Of a stretch of DNA of 60,000 bases, positions 48,341 to 59,700 are shown in pieces (the stretch's first letter is position 1; each line of letters starts with the position of its first letter). Where the stretch lies: positions 10,418,501 through 10,478,500 of the forward strand of contig OX485805.1 of NCBI GenBank assembly GCA_950295325.1, written 5' to 3'. Position numbers and translations under genes: made by a program. A model generated the notes under the pieces. It had not been told where the DNA came from. It ran no database searches and was given only the letters and a program-made list of their open reading frames with translations. The stretch is from Polytrichum commune (taxonomy: Eukaryota > Streptophyta > Polytrichopsida > Polytrichales > Polytrichaceae).

Positions 48341-51300
48341 TCTTGCTTAGGTGCATACTTTCTGTAATCTTCAAGTATTTCAGTGTTGTTGAGCACGAAC
48401 TCATGAATCCACTGTTGCAGTTGCAGAGACAATACGCGCCGTCTCCCCTTCCCTTGTAAACACTTCGTCATTTGTACTTGGCTCCTCTTTGTCGTCCCAT
48501 ACACGGCGTGATGTCACAGTGCAGTTTTGCATGTACTCGGTGCAGAATTCAAGTGCCTCCTCCATGATATACCCTCTTGCCATCGACCCCTCTGGTTGTG
48601 CTCATTGCCGTACGTAGCCCTTCAACGTTTTCATATACCGTTCAACAGGGTACATCCAACGTGTGTGAACCGGACCACAAATGTCTAACTGCTGCACTAA
48701 GTGAATCGGCAGATGTGACATGACATCAAAAAATGCCGGCGGGAAGACCTTCTCCAACATACACATAGTAACTACAGTTTCTTCCATCAGGTCTTCCATT
48801 GTAGATGGATCCACAGACTTTGCACATAATCGCACAAAGATCCTACTTGTACGAATTATTGCCGCACGAACTTCCTTTGTTAGGAGTGTTCGCACACATA
48901 AAGGAAGAATTTGCTGCATCATTATGTGGTAGTCATGTGACTTAAGCCCACGAAGGTCTCCATCAACGGTTATCCTCTTCGACAACTGCCCCACGTAGTT
49001 GCTGGGGGTCTTCAGGTTGCAAATAGTTTTGGTAAATTTTGACTTCTCCACCTTTGACAGCACATAGGGAGCAACTGGTAGTATGATGGTGTCATTTCCA
49101 CCAGGTTTCGGGTGGAGCTCGGGACGTATCGACGCCTCCTTAAGGTCTAGTCTTATTTTCAATGTATCTTTCAATCCCCATACTGTCTTCATGATGTTTT
49201 CGCACAAGTTTTTTTCGCAATGCATTGGATCCAACACATGACGGATCATAAGAGCCTGCAAGCAGTGCTCGACTCATGTTAGAGCAATTATGCACATCTC
49301 CTCACGACGGCATTCTGTGTGTATTCGTACAAATGTAGTCGTGGGTTTGGTGTTCATGACTATGCACTACTCATATTTTATTTACCGAGTCATGAGATCC
49401 AAACATGTGACTAGCACCACTGATAGTCATGCGCTACATATAGTCATGCGCTGAGTGCAGATAATCATGTTTTGATCACATATAGTGTTTTACAGTCAAA
49501 TAGCAGAAATAATGTAAATTAGTGTAAGGTCTGGAAATGGCTATGGTACACTGACCTGCCAATACGGAAGACGAAACAAACCAGACAACCTCTTCACTCC
49601 AGTTGTGTGCACTGGATCGTTGACCCCCCCCCATGTTTGTTTTCGTTGGAGGCATTTAGCCATTTCTCCCTTGCATTAGCGTGGCGCACAATGTCTCGAC
49701 CAGTAAGAGGGCAAGGTAACGCTCTATTTTCTTCTTTGCCATCAAATGCTCTTTGGAGTCGTCAATACGGGTGATTCCTTGTTAGGTATATCCGATGACC
49801 CAAATATAAATTTTTGCCCAGTGCAGTTGATCGACGAGTACTAACATTAGGGCCACATTCTGTGCATCCTTTGTAACCCTTCGTCACTTGCCCAGAGACA
49901 AGACCATACGCAGGATAATCGTGAATGCACCACATCAAAATTGCTTTGAGGACAAAATGTTTGTTTTCACCGTCAGTCGATACATCGACTGCATTCACAC
50001 CATGCCACAGTTGCTGCAACTCTTCAATAAGTGGGGCCAAATAGACATCTATGTTTTCCGAAGTGACGCTTTCTTTTCCAGGGATTAGAAGAACCAACAT
50101 TAGAAAGAAACGTTTCGTGATGAGCCAGGGAGGAAGGTTGTAATTCAACATTATTACTAGCCACGTTGAGTGACTTAATGATTGGGTTGAGTAAGGGTTC
50201 ACACCATCTAGGGCCATCCCTAGTCGTATGTTCCTCTCCTCAGAGGCAAATGCCGGATACACAGCATTGATGTGTTTCCAAGCTTTACAGTCTGGAACAC
50301 TCTCCATATTACCGTCCAGTTCTTTCCTTGATGTGTGCCACTTGGTTAACTGTGCAAGTCGGGCACATCGAAACATTCGCAACAGACGGGGTATAAGTGG
50401 AAAATGCCTTAGTATCTTCGTTGCCCTTGTACGATTGTCTGATATGTATCGCATCTCCCCACATTTCGGACAGCTCAAGGCCTCTGCTAACTCGCGTCGA
50501 AATAAACAACACCCGTTTCTACATGCATGGATGGAGTTGTAGGAGAGCCCCAAATTCCGTAGGAATTTTTTCCCTTCCCAGTGGGATTTTCGCAGTTTAT
50601 TACCCTTGGGGAGAAGTTTGGTGATCACGTTCAAGATTTCATCTGCAGAAGTGTTTGAAACTCCAAATACCGTGAAGCAATTGAATAGGAGAAGCACTGC
50701 AACCAACAGCTTTGTTTGCGAGCCTTCGTATAGGGGAATGTTTGATTCCTCAATGACTGTCGTAAGATCTACGTTATTGAGGTCATCGTCTTCCAAAGCA
50801 CTGTTATTTTCGTCCTCATCAATTCCATCATAGGTAGCGGGAGGGATGTTGTCGTATCGTGCAAAACACTCTGTGACCATCCGTGTAAGCTCAAATTCCT
50901 CAGAATCGGTTTGCATGGACGGGATTTCTCCCTGCGCTTCATGACGTTCGTGGAGGTCTTGGCAATCTTGCCCAGTTTCGTACAGTATTCCAGACTTCAT
51001 ACAACATAACAACAACCCCCCAATTATTTACAGGTACGTGACGTTATTTGCATTGCTTACGATATTGTAACAATAGAAAATGAATCTAAATACTTGTGTC
51101 ATCTATTTGGTAACACTGTCTGCAATTTAGTCGTCCATACCATAACAGTGACATCAATTTATTCATCTGTGCAAATTGAGTGAGAACAATTTAGTCATTT
51201 CTGTGAAAAAAGTGACTAGGATTTAGTCATCAACGCAAAAACGATGACTACGACTACCCCTAAGAGTGAACTATCAGACTCAGCAGTCATTGAGCACTTA

Positions 51301-51361
51301 AGGATTACAACAATTTAGTCACATGGGTTACTGAGATCATTGCTACAAAAGGGACGTCCTG

Positions 51362-51898
51362 TTAGTTTAGAGGGTAATATGTGAATAGTTCCTCTCCCAC
51401 GTCAATGTCACGTGTTGCTATAGTCATGATATACCCCCAAGTTTTTGGATTCCAAGGAGTAGGCAATGACACGTATTCCCAAAGTACATTTCCTAAATGC
51501 TCTCTTCCAATAGAGTTGTTAATGAACCCTGCAACATTTCCATTCAATACATCTCCATCCTGATAAACATTTTTCTTCACGTGTATTGCATACTTCAGAA
51601 ATCGGTGGTTTGCTTGACACATACTCTTGAATTCTGCCACTGATAGTTGTTTCCCAACAAATGGCAGTAACTCATCGCCGGCTTTGGCTGCTTCCATGGC
51701 ATATAAGCCCCATCCCATGTGGGGATGTGTGGACACCCTAACCTCCCACTTTCTATCCCAAAATGTGAAGGGTTTGAGTTTTTGGGATGGGGCCTATGCG
51801 CCACTGCCCATCGTAGCTATCTGTGTAGACAGTATCCACGGACACTTACTGATTGGGAACCAAACTACTTTCTCCGCTCCCTCGAAGCGGTAGAGTAG
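51362..51898 (-). CDS. SET-domain exon inside element B, possibly spliced to the Transpos_assoc exon
   Basis: On the minus strand an acceptor aatttcag leads into LLYRFEGAEKVVWFPIS and then WDRKWEVRVSTHPHMGWGLYAMEAAKAGDE, the GWGL start of a SET domain. Later motifs are YAIHVKKNVY, GNVAGFINNSIGREHLGNV (usual form FINHSC..N; here His is Asn) and GEELFTYYPLN before the stop. SET domains of this kind transfer methyl groups from S-adenosylmethionine to protein lysines (family knowledge). The only break is TAG at 51794-51796, which fits CAG to TAG. The exon start is in phase 0 and so is the donor of the exon 52250-52053, so splicing would give a Transpos_assoc-SET protein of about 244 residues. It could instead be a captured host fragment. 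Activity is uncertain because of the stop and the NNS motif. Confidence 0.65.
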
Positions 51899-52253
51899 CT
51901 GAAATTACTGACTTTAATGCAGTAGCTGCTGCGGCCAGTAGAATAGGTCTCTGTGTTTCCTACACGTTTCATTTCAACAAAGTAAGGCAATTGCATTAGT
52001 TCCCCATATTATTCACATCCAACATATCATAAAAATAATAACGATAGCATACCAGGATTGATCTTTTAAATTTTGGATCTCGCTTGTACTTCCGTAGATG
52101 TTTGCGGATGGTTTTCCGATCCAATATTCTTGCACCCATGCATTTCTTACATGGACAAGGGTAACTTGTTAGACCTTGCCGGTCTACTTCTTTCTCTTCG
52201 ATGTCCCATAGTTGCAATTGTAAAAGTTCATCCCGTGATATCGGATCCATCGG

Positions 52254-52508
52254 CTAAAATGTGGTCCACCTAGACAACATAACCACAATTTTTTTAAGAA
52301 CATGCAACAATACATTGATATTTAGGAATAAACTGCTACAATACATTCCATTTTAGGGAGGAGCAGCCAAGAGTAACTCAATTTAGTGAAATGTAGTGGA
52401 TATAGCTATTCATGTTACGTGAATTATTATTACTCACATGGTCACTAAATCTGACTGCATTGAGTCATGCAGTCTCTAGTCTGACTACATTTAGTCATGT
52501 TTGCTCAC
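52254..52508. other. Element B intergenic DNA with TGACTA motifs
   Basis: This lies upstream of the leftward TNP2 gene and contains several tagtcat/atgactaa words. Once element C is removed it joins 56442-56730, forming a divergent promoter region of about 0.5 kb between the two B genes. Confidence 0.55.
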
Positions 52509-53080
52509 ATACACTACTAGAATTTCTGTGACCAAACCAACAGAAATTCAACTGAAAATTGTTGATTGCGGTTGTTGATTAGCTCGAGTTAACTCAGTCA
52601 GTAATCAACATGGGGTTGTTGATTTGGTTCTATTGATTCGGTATTTTGCCTGCTCTATTCAATGGTGACTCAATTGAGCGAGACAAAATTACCAAGGAAA
52701 TGAAAGAGAGAAGGCTTGATGATTCCAAAACAGGTGATGAAGCACTCTTGAACTTAAGTGCATAGATCATGATTTTTATGTTCAGTTCAACCAAGAGTAG
52801 ATCATCAAGGACATAAAAGTACATATTGTGATAAATGTAAAAGTCCGATAAATGTAAAAGTCCGGTGAAGAATTTTTTACTTTTTTTATTTTACTTTACT
52901 TGATTGGAAGGATTATTGATGCTATATAAAGCGGTTTTTTTATTCAACTTGTTATATTTCTATATTTGTTATATTTGTTATATTTATTTCATATTTATTT
53001 GTTTTATTCATTTATAGAAAAATCAAACTGATACCTTAATAGTTGACTTACTATAAAGTATAAGTGTATGTGATAGAATA

Positions 53081-53535
53081 ATGAAATCTCAAGCACAGTT
53101 TGATTTTCATTATAAATCTAAAAAACATACTAAAGTGGTTGTTAAATCCACATTATATGATACTAAAAATGTTACAACCCCGGATGAGGTTGTAATACAA
53201 AGTTTAAATCACAAGGAGTTTCAATTCCAATTGGAATTCGCCATGTCATCTATGTATCTAAAAATGTGGATTTTTTAGATGCCTTCATTGAAATCACTAC
53301 TTCTGAAATTTTGGTTAAAAATGAAAAAGTATTAGCAATCATTGATTTCAATTTTTTTTTAAAAGAATTGATAAACATATTGACCAATGAATGTAGTATA
53401 CTATATACTGCAGGAGGAATAGTAGAAAGGGGTAAAGAAAAGAGTGGTGGGAATATGGTTGTCTTTTTATGGAGAAATTGCTACGCTGAAGGATTTGGCA
53501 TATATAAGCAAACTAATAGAAAAGGTAGGGAATAA
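53081..53535 (+). pseudogene. Unidentified AT-rich coding remnant inside element C
   Basis: A frame from 53081 (MKSQAQFDFHYKSKKHTKV) ends at 53278. A second frame in another phase continues from about 53266 (DAFIEITTSEILVKNEKV) through AGGIVERGKEKSGGN to 53535. The two read as one protein split by a frameshift, about 145 residues. Codon use is strongly A/T-biased, unlike the neighbouring transposon genes, which suggests a foreign source. I do not recognise the family. A related-looking AT-rich relic with stops lies at about 54930-55500. Confidence 0.35.
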
Positions 53536-53649
53536 AATATGAAAATTTCAGCTGCAGATTTAAACACACTAAGTGCACGAACAACGAGTAGAATATTCGA
53601 CGTTGTCAAAAAAAATGTGCACTATCCGGTAAGCACGGGGCTCCTATTT

Positions 53650-54900
53650 TTTATGGTAGTGTTTAAAAAATTATAGTACCTTTCCCTTCTCCTACATCCT
53701 TGTTGTAAATCCCTCTCAATGTTATCCTACTAAACTTCAGAATAGTATAACTCTCACATAATTCACTTTTTTCAAGTAAAAGTTGGTACACTTATTAAGT
53801 ACCTTATTAAACGTATGCACACTAAATTTCAGCATAATTGGAGTTCATACTAAAACGTTATGCATATTTTTCTAACTTTGACTTCCTAGCATGAATGTTG
53901 TGGTATAACATCCGGTCACTAAAACTCTAATAACTTCTAACCATTAAGTCCAATCAATATCAAATTTTTACACATAATAGATAGGTAAGATCAGAAGGTT
54001 GTGTCAAATTTTTGTAGCCATAGCTATAATATTTAAAAAGATTTATATTTTCAAACCTAGTTATCCTTGTTGTCTTTGTTCCTAGACACCCTTCACTTCA
54101 ACCCTTTACAATTTTTTCTCCTCAAAGACTGAAACTTCCAAATTTTTACCTCAACTTTCATATCTCATAAAAAACATCCTTTCAAATTTTCATAACAATC
54201 GAATACTCTAATCATCCACAATTCACAAATTTTTCATTCCAAAGTTCTGTTCACTTAATAATGAATGAATCAATATAAATAGTGCACTTAGTACAACCTA
54301 GTCATTCTAAAAGTCTCACCCCTTTATCTTCTTGTATAGATGAGCTTCCTAAACAATTCTTCTTCTTGAAATGCTTAAAGTTCCTTCAACTCTACACAAG
54401 TACAAACTCCCAAATGCTAACATTCCCCACTTTAACACACTTCTAACACCCCTTAAATACTCTTGTACCTTGCCTTCTTCGGCCAATAGAAAACCATTGG
54501 GTAAGGATTTCTAGAACCCCAAGTAGCTAACTAATAGGAGACCTTTTGGGTAATAGGTTTCTAGAATCCTTATCCCGCTAGAAATAGGATAGTTTTGGGT
54601 TAAAGGCTAATCCGCAAGCCAATAGAAATGTTCGGGTTTAAGGCTTCTAGAGACGTTATCCCGCTAACAAATAGGAAACTAAAGGCTAGGCCTTCTAGAA
54701 TCCCTAGATAGTTAGGTAATGGTCCGCCGGTGAATCCTATCTTCCCAAATTCTACCTACCACCTCCATCTATCGAGTCACCTGGTCTTAAATTTAAGACC
54801 GGCTTGACAATTTAAACAACTAATTTACATCATCATATAAATATCAATTTGAAAATAACAATAACATATAAAATGCCTAAGTTCTAACTAGTAGTCGGCC
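53650..54900. other. Possible decayed LTR-like or other repeat DNA in element C
   Basis: The style resembles plant LTR sequence (phrases such as aacttctaaccattaag). At about 54480-54720 there are four diverged units of the type ccaataga...tttctagaa...cc. No matching second copy or target duplication was found. Confidence 0.35.
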
Positions 54901-55879
54901 CACATCACGACAACGTGTTGAATATTCAAATGTCATCTTAAATTAAAGATTTGGAAAATTTAGTTCTGAAAGAATTGCGGACATTGTAGGGTCGTATTGG
55001 ATATACTCCATTCACAACGATGAGCGTGACATAGAACTATTGGTCTCCTGACCATATAAATGACAAAGATGGAGGTTCCGGATTTATATTTTGGGTCCAT
55101 GAAGGTAATTTTAAATCACAGAATTTATTTTAAAACTAATATAAAATTATATCATCGTATATTATATTAGAAGTTTTAAAAAAATTGTTGGATTCACTAG
55201 TTTCTGATGTTGTAATTGAATTCAGCATATTTTGCAAAGATTCCAGACCATTCTCGAATTGAACGGACACAATTCCGTATGAAGGACTAGGGATTATTTT
55301 TTCGTCCAACGCGTGGGATTTTAATATGTTTTGATGCTTCAAAAATAAACCATGGTACAACTGAAAATACGGGGTATAAGCAATATGGACTTGCCGTCTT
55401 AGTAAAGCCTATTGTTTTAAAAGCAGGTTTAAAAGCAATAAAAAAATTAGAATTTTTGGTACTAGTAGAAAAATACTAGACTTGGGTCATAACACTATTT
55501 ATTAAAAAAATTGAATATTTTGTTTGTAATCAAAATACAAAAGACATTGGTGAATTTTTTTTTTTAATATAGATATTTAAAAGTTTACCAAATAAACGAT
55601 AGTACAATCTAAATTTAAGTTTCAAACTATGACATTTGTTTTGCTTTGAAAGTCAATCTTCACTTATCTTTATTTTTAAACGTAGTGTTCACATAAACTT
55701 AAGATAATTCCAACTATTAATTGTATAGTTTTTTTATTTTTTTATTTTATTAGTTTTATGAGCTTGAAGATAGTATATAAAGACTTTTGACTTGTTGAAA
55801 TTATATTATTTCAGTTGATTGAATATATTTTTACACATATATTATTTGTACACCCTACTTGAAGATTAATACTTTTTTA

Positions 55880-56065
55880 ATTACTAAAAACCGCTATTAT
55901 TGTTTGAGTATGTTTCACCTCTGAGTATGTTTTTTGCAAAAACCGCTATTTATGTAAAAACATTATACCTCTGAGTATTTTTTTTGCAAAAACCGCTATT
56001 TATGTAAAAACATTTTACCTCTCAGTATGTTTTTTGCAAAAACCGCTATTTATGTAATTTTTCAG
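55880..56065. repeat. Tandem repeat of about 60-bp units
   Basis: Three to four units contain tttttgcaaaaaccgctatttatg followed by acctctgagtatg, and lie near the right end of element C. Confidence 0.85.
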
Positions 56066-56730
56066 AAGTTCACATTCTCATATTTTTATGATCCTTCCCA
56101 TACAAATGGTATTAAACCTTAGGAAAAAAGTAAAAAATGGATGAATGAAAAACATCAGCGCATGTGGTGCAGGGTTAGAACTTTATACCTTTCTGTGAAT
56201 ACAAAAAATAAAATAAAAAATTTATTTCCTTTGAATATCGCCACATCATCATATCCAAATCTAAAAGCCCATTAATTTGTCGAAAAAAAGGTACAGTACG
56301 TAATCTAACAGAAATAAGAACACTCATTTTGTTCAAATTAACAAAATATTAGAATTTTGTTGAAATGGTCATTGACATATACAGTTCAACAAAAAATAGT
56401 TGGTTACTTGTTGATTTGGACATCATTTTCTAGTAGTAATATGACTACCTACATCTTATTAGATTTAGTCATGTAGTCCTAAATATGACTACCTTTAGTC
56501 ATGCAGTCACACAAGTCACAAGTCTGACCCTAAATAGACAGCCATGTGTCTGTGACGACTAGTATGACTACATAATTCAGTAATCAATGAGCACCCCCCA
56601 ATTAACGATGAAACCCTAATTCGGTCTTATTGCGTTGTCACTCGCTTCTACATCCCCTTAGCCAAGACTAAACCATTTCTCTTGGTGCCATTGTGTAGGT
56701 CTTACCTTATAGTTGCAGGGAGGCAGAGAA

Positions 56731-59700
56731 ATGGCGACGTCCACGGCCGAAGCGGTACCTTCACGTCGTCTTTGCGGCAAGGGGGTGTGCGGCCGCCATA
56801 GCGAAGTACAAGTGGTCGACGGAGAGCAGGAGCAGCAGCTCGAAGAATAAGGAGTCGGCGACGTCCTCAGCGCAGGAGACGTCCGAGGCGGAGCAGTCGA
56901 GCGAGGAGTGGGCGAGCAGCAACAGCGGCGGCGACAACAAAATCGGCTCCAGCAGCGAGGACTCCACGGCGGAGGCGCAGGCGGTGAGGTTGAGGGCAGC
57001 TGCCCCTAAGCGCGGAGTGCCAAACGCCTACGAGGCACAGCGAAAAGCAAACATCGAGCGCAATCTCGCTCGATTTCGAGAGTTGGGCATCACCAACTTG
57101 GCTGCAGGGTGGCGGGTGCAAAGCGCTCGAAGCCTCCGAAGGCACCTGAGAGAGGGGAAAAGCGGCGCAGCTCCAGCTCTAGCTCTTTTGAGTGCTCACT
57201 AAACCCTAATTTTGTTTATAAACTCCTCCTCTAGCTGCAGCATAGGTTGTTAATGGGACAAATGCCTAATCATGATCCACCCTCTGTACCGGAGATAATG
57301 ATGTTGGTGGCGAACTTGCCGGACGAACGTGTGGAAGAAGTATTCCAGGGAGTTGCTAAATTGCCACAAATTTCGAATCATGTCTTGAATTGCATGGCAA
57401 ATGTGATGTCTGACATGTATGCGGACTCCAGGGAGGCTCCAATTCCACATAAGCGGAGGTCCACTCGGCAATCTGTGCGGTGTACACAGCCTTCCAATCC
57501 ACCTTCAAGTACGAGGAGAACTGCGAGGATAAATAGGTCAGTCTGCGAGGAAAAGGGTGTTGCTGATTCGGAGCCTTCTGAAGACGACGAGGATACGGAG
57601 TCAGAGGAGGGGGAAGAGCCAGCCACACTGCCTCTACGAGTTAAGGGAAAGGTAACACTGATCAAGGCACATCTTGGGATACATTGTTTCTGTAGGCAAT
57701 GTGAGTTGTAGTTTCATGCAATACCAAACCCTAATCTCTGTAGTCACATCTGCCTGCAGTATAACTAGTTGTAGTCATATATACCAAAAATCTGACTACA
57801 TATAGTCACATCTGCCTGCAGTATGACTAGTTGTAGTCATGTATACCAAACATATGACTACCTATAGTCACAACTGCCACAACTATGACTAGTTGTAATC
57901 AGCATCTCCCCAAAATCTGACTACTCCCCAAAATTCAATGTTTATGTCATGTCCAGGAGCTGAAGACGTCAGAACCAGTACTGTGGATTGTAAGAAAACG
58001 TCCTTCCCAATTCACCCCTGAGTTCAGGGTTCCAAAGCGCGTCACCCAATCTGCACCACGCCCCCACGAGTGCACCTGCCGTGAAGATGTCACAGGCATC
58101 ATGGCCAAGCGATTCAATGGAGCATGATCTCTACGAAGAGGAACCTCCAATCGACGATGTGGCAATTCCATCATCAAATATTGATGATTGCGCTCCCAAT
58201 TCAGAAGGTGATGCCCACGTGGATGCAGCCATGTCACTTGACCTGGAGATCAAGAAATTGGAGTTGCAAAAGTTGGAGTTGTTGAGTTCACAACGTCGAC
58301 GACAAGGTGGACAACACGCGCATGCACAATACTATGGAGGCAGTGCGCAACATGGGCAGGGACATGGAAGTGAAAGGCTCGAGCAAGACACGGTGATGCG
58401 GAAGGAGGACTCTGAGCTACGCAGTCGCAGACGAAAGGTGGAGCTGCAGCAGCAATTGGGAGTTCGGGAAAAAGAACACCGTGGCAAGAAGAGATACACA
58501 GTGGAGGTTGACTTGAAAGGCATCCCTGCAGACAAAACAGGCCGTTGTGGATGACGTGCCTGCGGGGCCACGCACAAGATGTGGACTTCAGCGTCGACAA
58601 CTACCACATGCACAGCACAACAATATTGCTCTCCATCAAGCAACGTGTTGACAACACCTTTGATTACGAGGGGGGACTTGGGCGAGTCACCAATGAAGCA
58701 TTCCACTCGTTGTTGAAAAACCAGTTGAAGACTAAGAGATATCAGCTGGAGAAGGCATTATTAGCTGGGAGGACAAAGCCTAAGCACATTCATCAAGACC
58801 ATTGGGTGAGCCTCTCAAAGCTGATTGTGGAGGAGAGGAAGGTAAAGGAAGCGGAGAAGTAAGAGAGAACCGGGCATAGTTGAAGAGGCCATCGATCTCA
58901 GCTTGGGACTCAGATGGGATTGCACACAATCTGGTAAGTTTTGGACCATCAACCTTTGTTTGAAGCAGTCAATGTTACCTTAATCTTTCATGATAGGATT
59001 CAATGATCCACTTTGCAAGGGAAGACTATGTTGGTGCAGGCCATTGAATTGGAGAGGACTCTAACACGGCAAGAATTTGACTTGTCCATGCGAAAGGAAA
59101 AAGAGGTTGTAACTAGGAAGGCACGTGGCAGCCATGTCTCTTCCATGTCACCAGGAGGAAGTAGATTTGATCGCAGCTCGCCATCCAGCATGCACTCGAA
59201 AATGGTGCCGGATAGAGACATACACAAACGCATGGATGGGTTAGAAGAGAGCCTGAAGTTGATATTAGCTGCCTTGAAGATTCCACAGGCAGACGCAGTA
59301 CCTCCTCCAAATGTACAGGTGGAAGGTGGAGCTACAAGCAGCTCAGCAGAGAACGTGGACAAAGATAATATTGTCTCTGAACGTGGAAATGACAGTGGAG
59401 GGGAGAAAATGAAGAATGAGCTGAAAATTGACGACGTTGTCTGCAGTGAAAAGGTATGTTGCAGAGGTCTGAGACACATAATCAATGGTTAATCACAGTT
59501 TAAGTTTAGGTGTTTTTGTGCTCGTTGCCTATGAACCTCAAAGTTCCGAGTTGCTTATGACTAGTGCTAGTGAAGTTTATGGAGACTATGACTAACATTA
59601 GTCACGTTCTAGACTATTTGTGACTAGCTTTAGTCAGAAAATTCCCTTTAACATTGATTGTCACTGCATGACTGACTATGGTTGATCTAAGGACTCCAAA

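Larger units (their letters stand above)
36302..52250 (-). pseudogene. TNP2-type CACTA transposase of element B, split by gypsy G2 and carrying premature stops
   Basis: On the minus strand: exon 52250-52053 (66 codons) encodes a Transpos_assoc domain with YPCPCKKC and IRKHL. The main TNP2 exon (about 51015-49556) has LGMALDGVNPY, YNLPPWL, PLIEELQQLW and YKGCTECGP, with TGA at 49762 followed in frame by RLQRAFDG. The exon from 49255 has HVLDPMHCEKN and a DUF4218 domain (RGLKSHDYHI, FPPAFFDVM, WMYPVERYMKTLKGYVR), with TGA at 48602 followed by AQPEGSMARGY. A frameshift near 48445 leads to QWIHEFVLNN. A short exon at about 48099-47990 has FSTWFQNAV. A DUF4216 domain is split by G2: the first half is 47600-47410 and the second 36767-36302 (VVLYCTWAQ, QQVFFVDDEENSEW). 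Both in-frame stops fit CGA to TGA. The gene is no longer able to give a full transposase. Confidence 0.85.
52512..56438. mobile_element. Element C: non-autonomous CACTA-type element inserted in B
   Basis: The left end is CACTACTAGAATTTCTGTG; the right end, read in reverse complement, is TACTACTAGAAAATGATGTC. ATA at 52509-52511 and 56439-56441 is a 3-bp duplication, as expected of CACTA elements. Both ends carry repeats of ttgttgatt. No transposase is recognisable. The interior is very AT-rich and mixed, with remains of other sequences. Confidence 0.8.
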
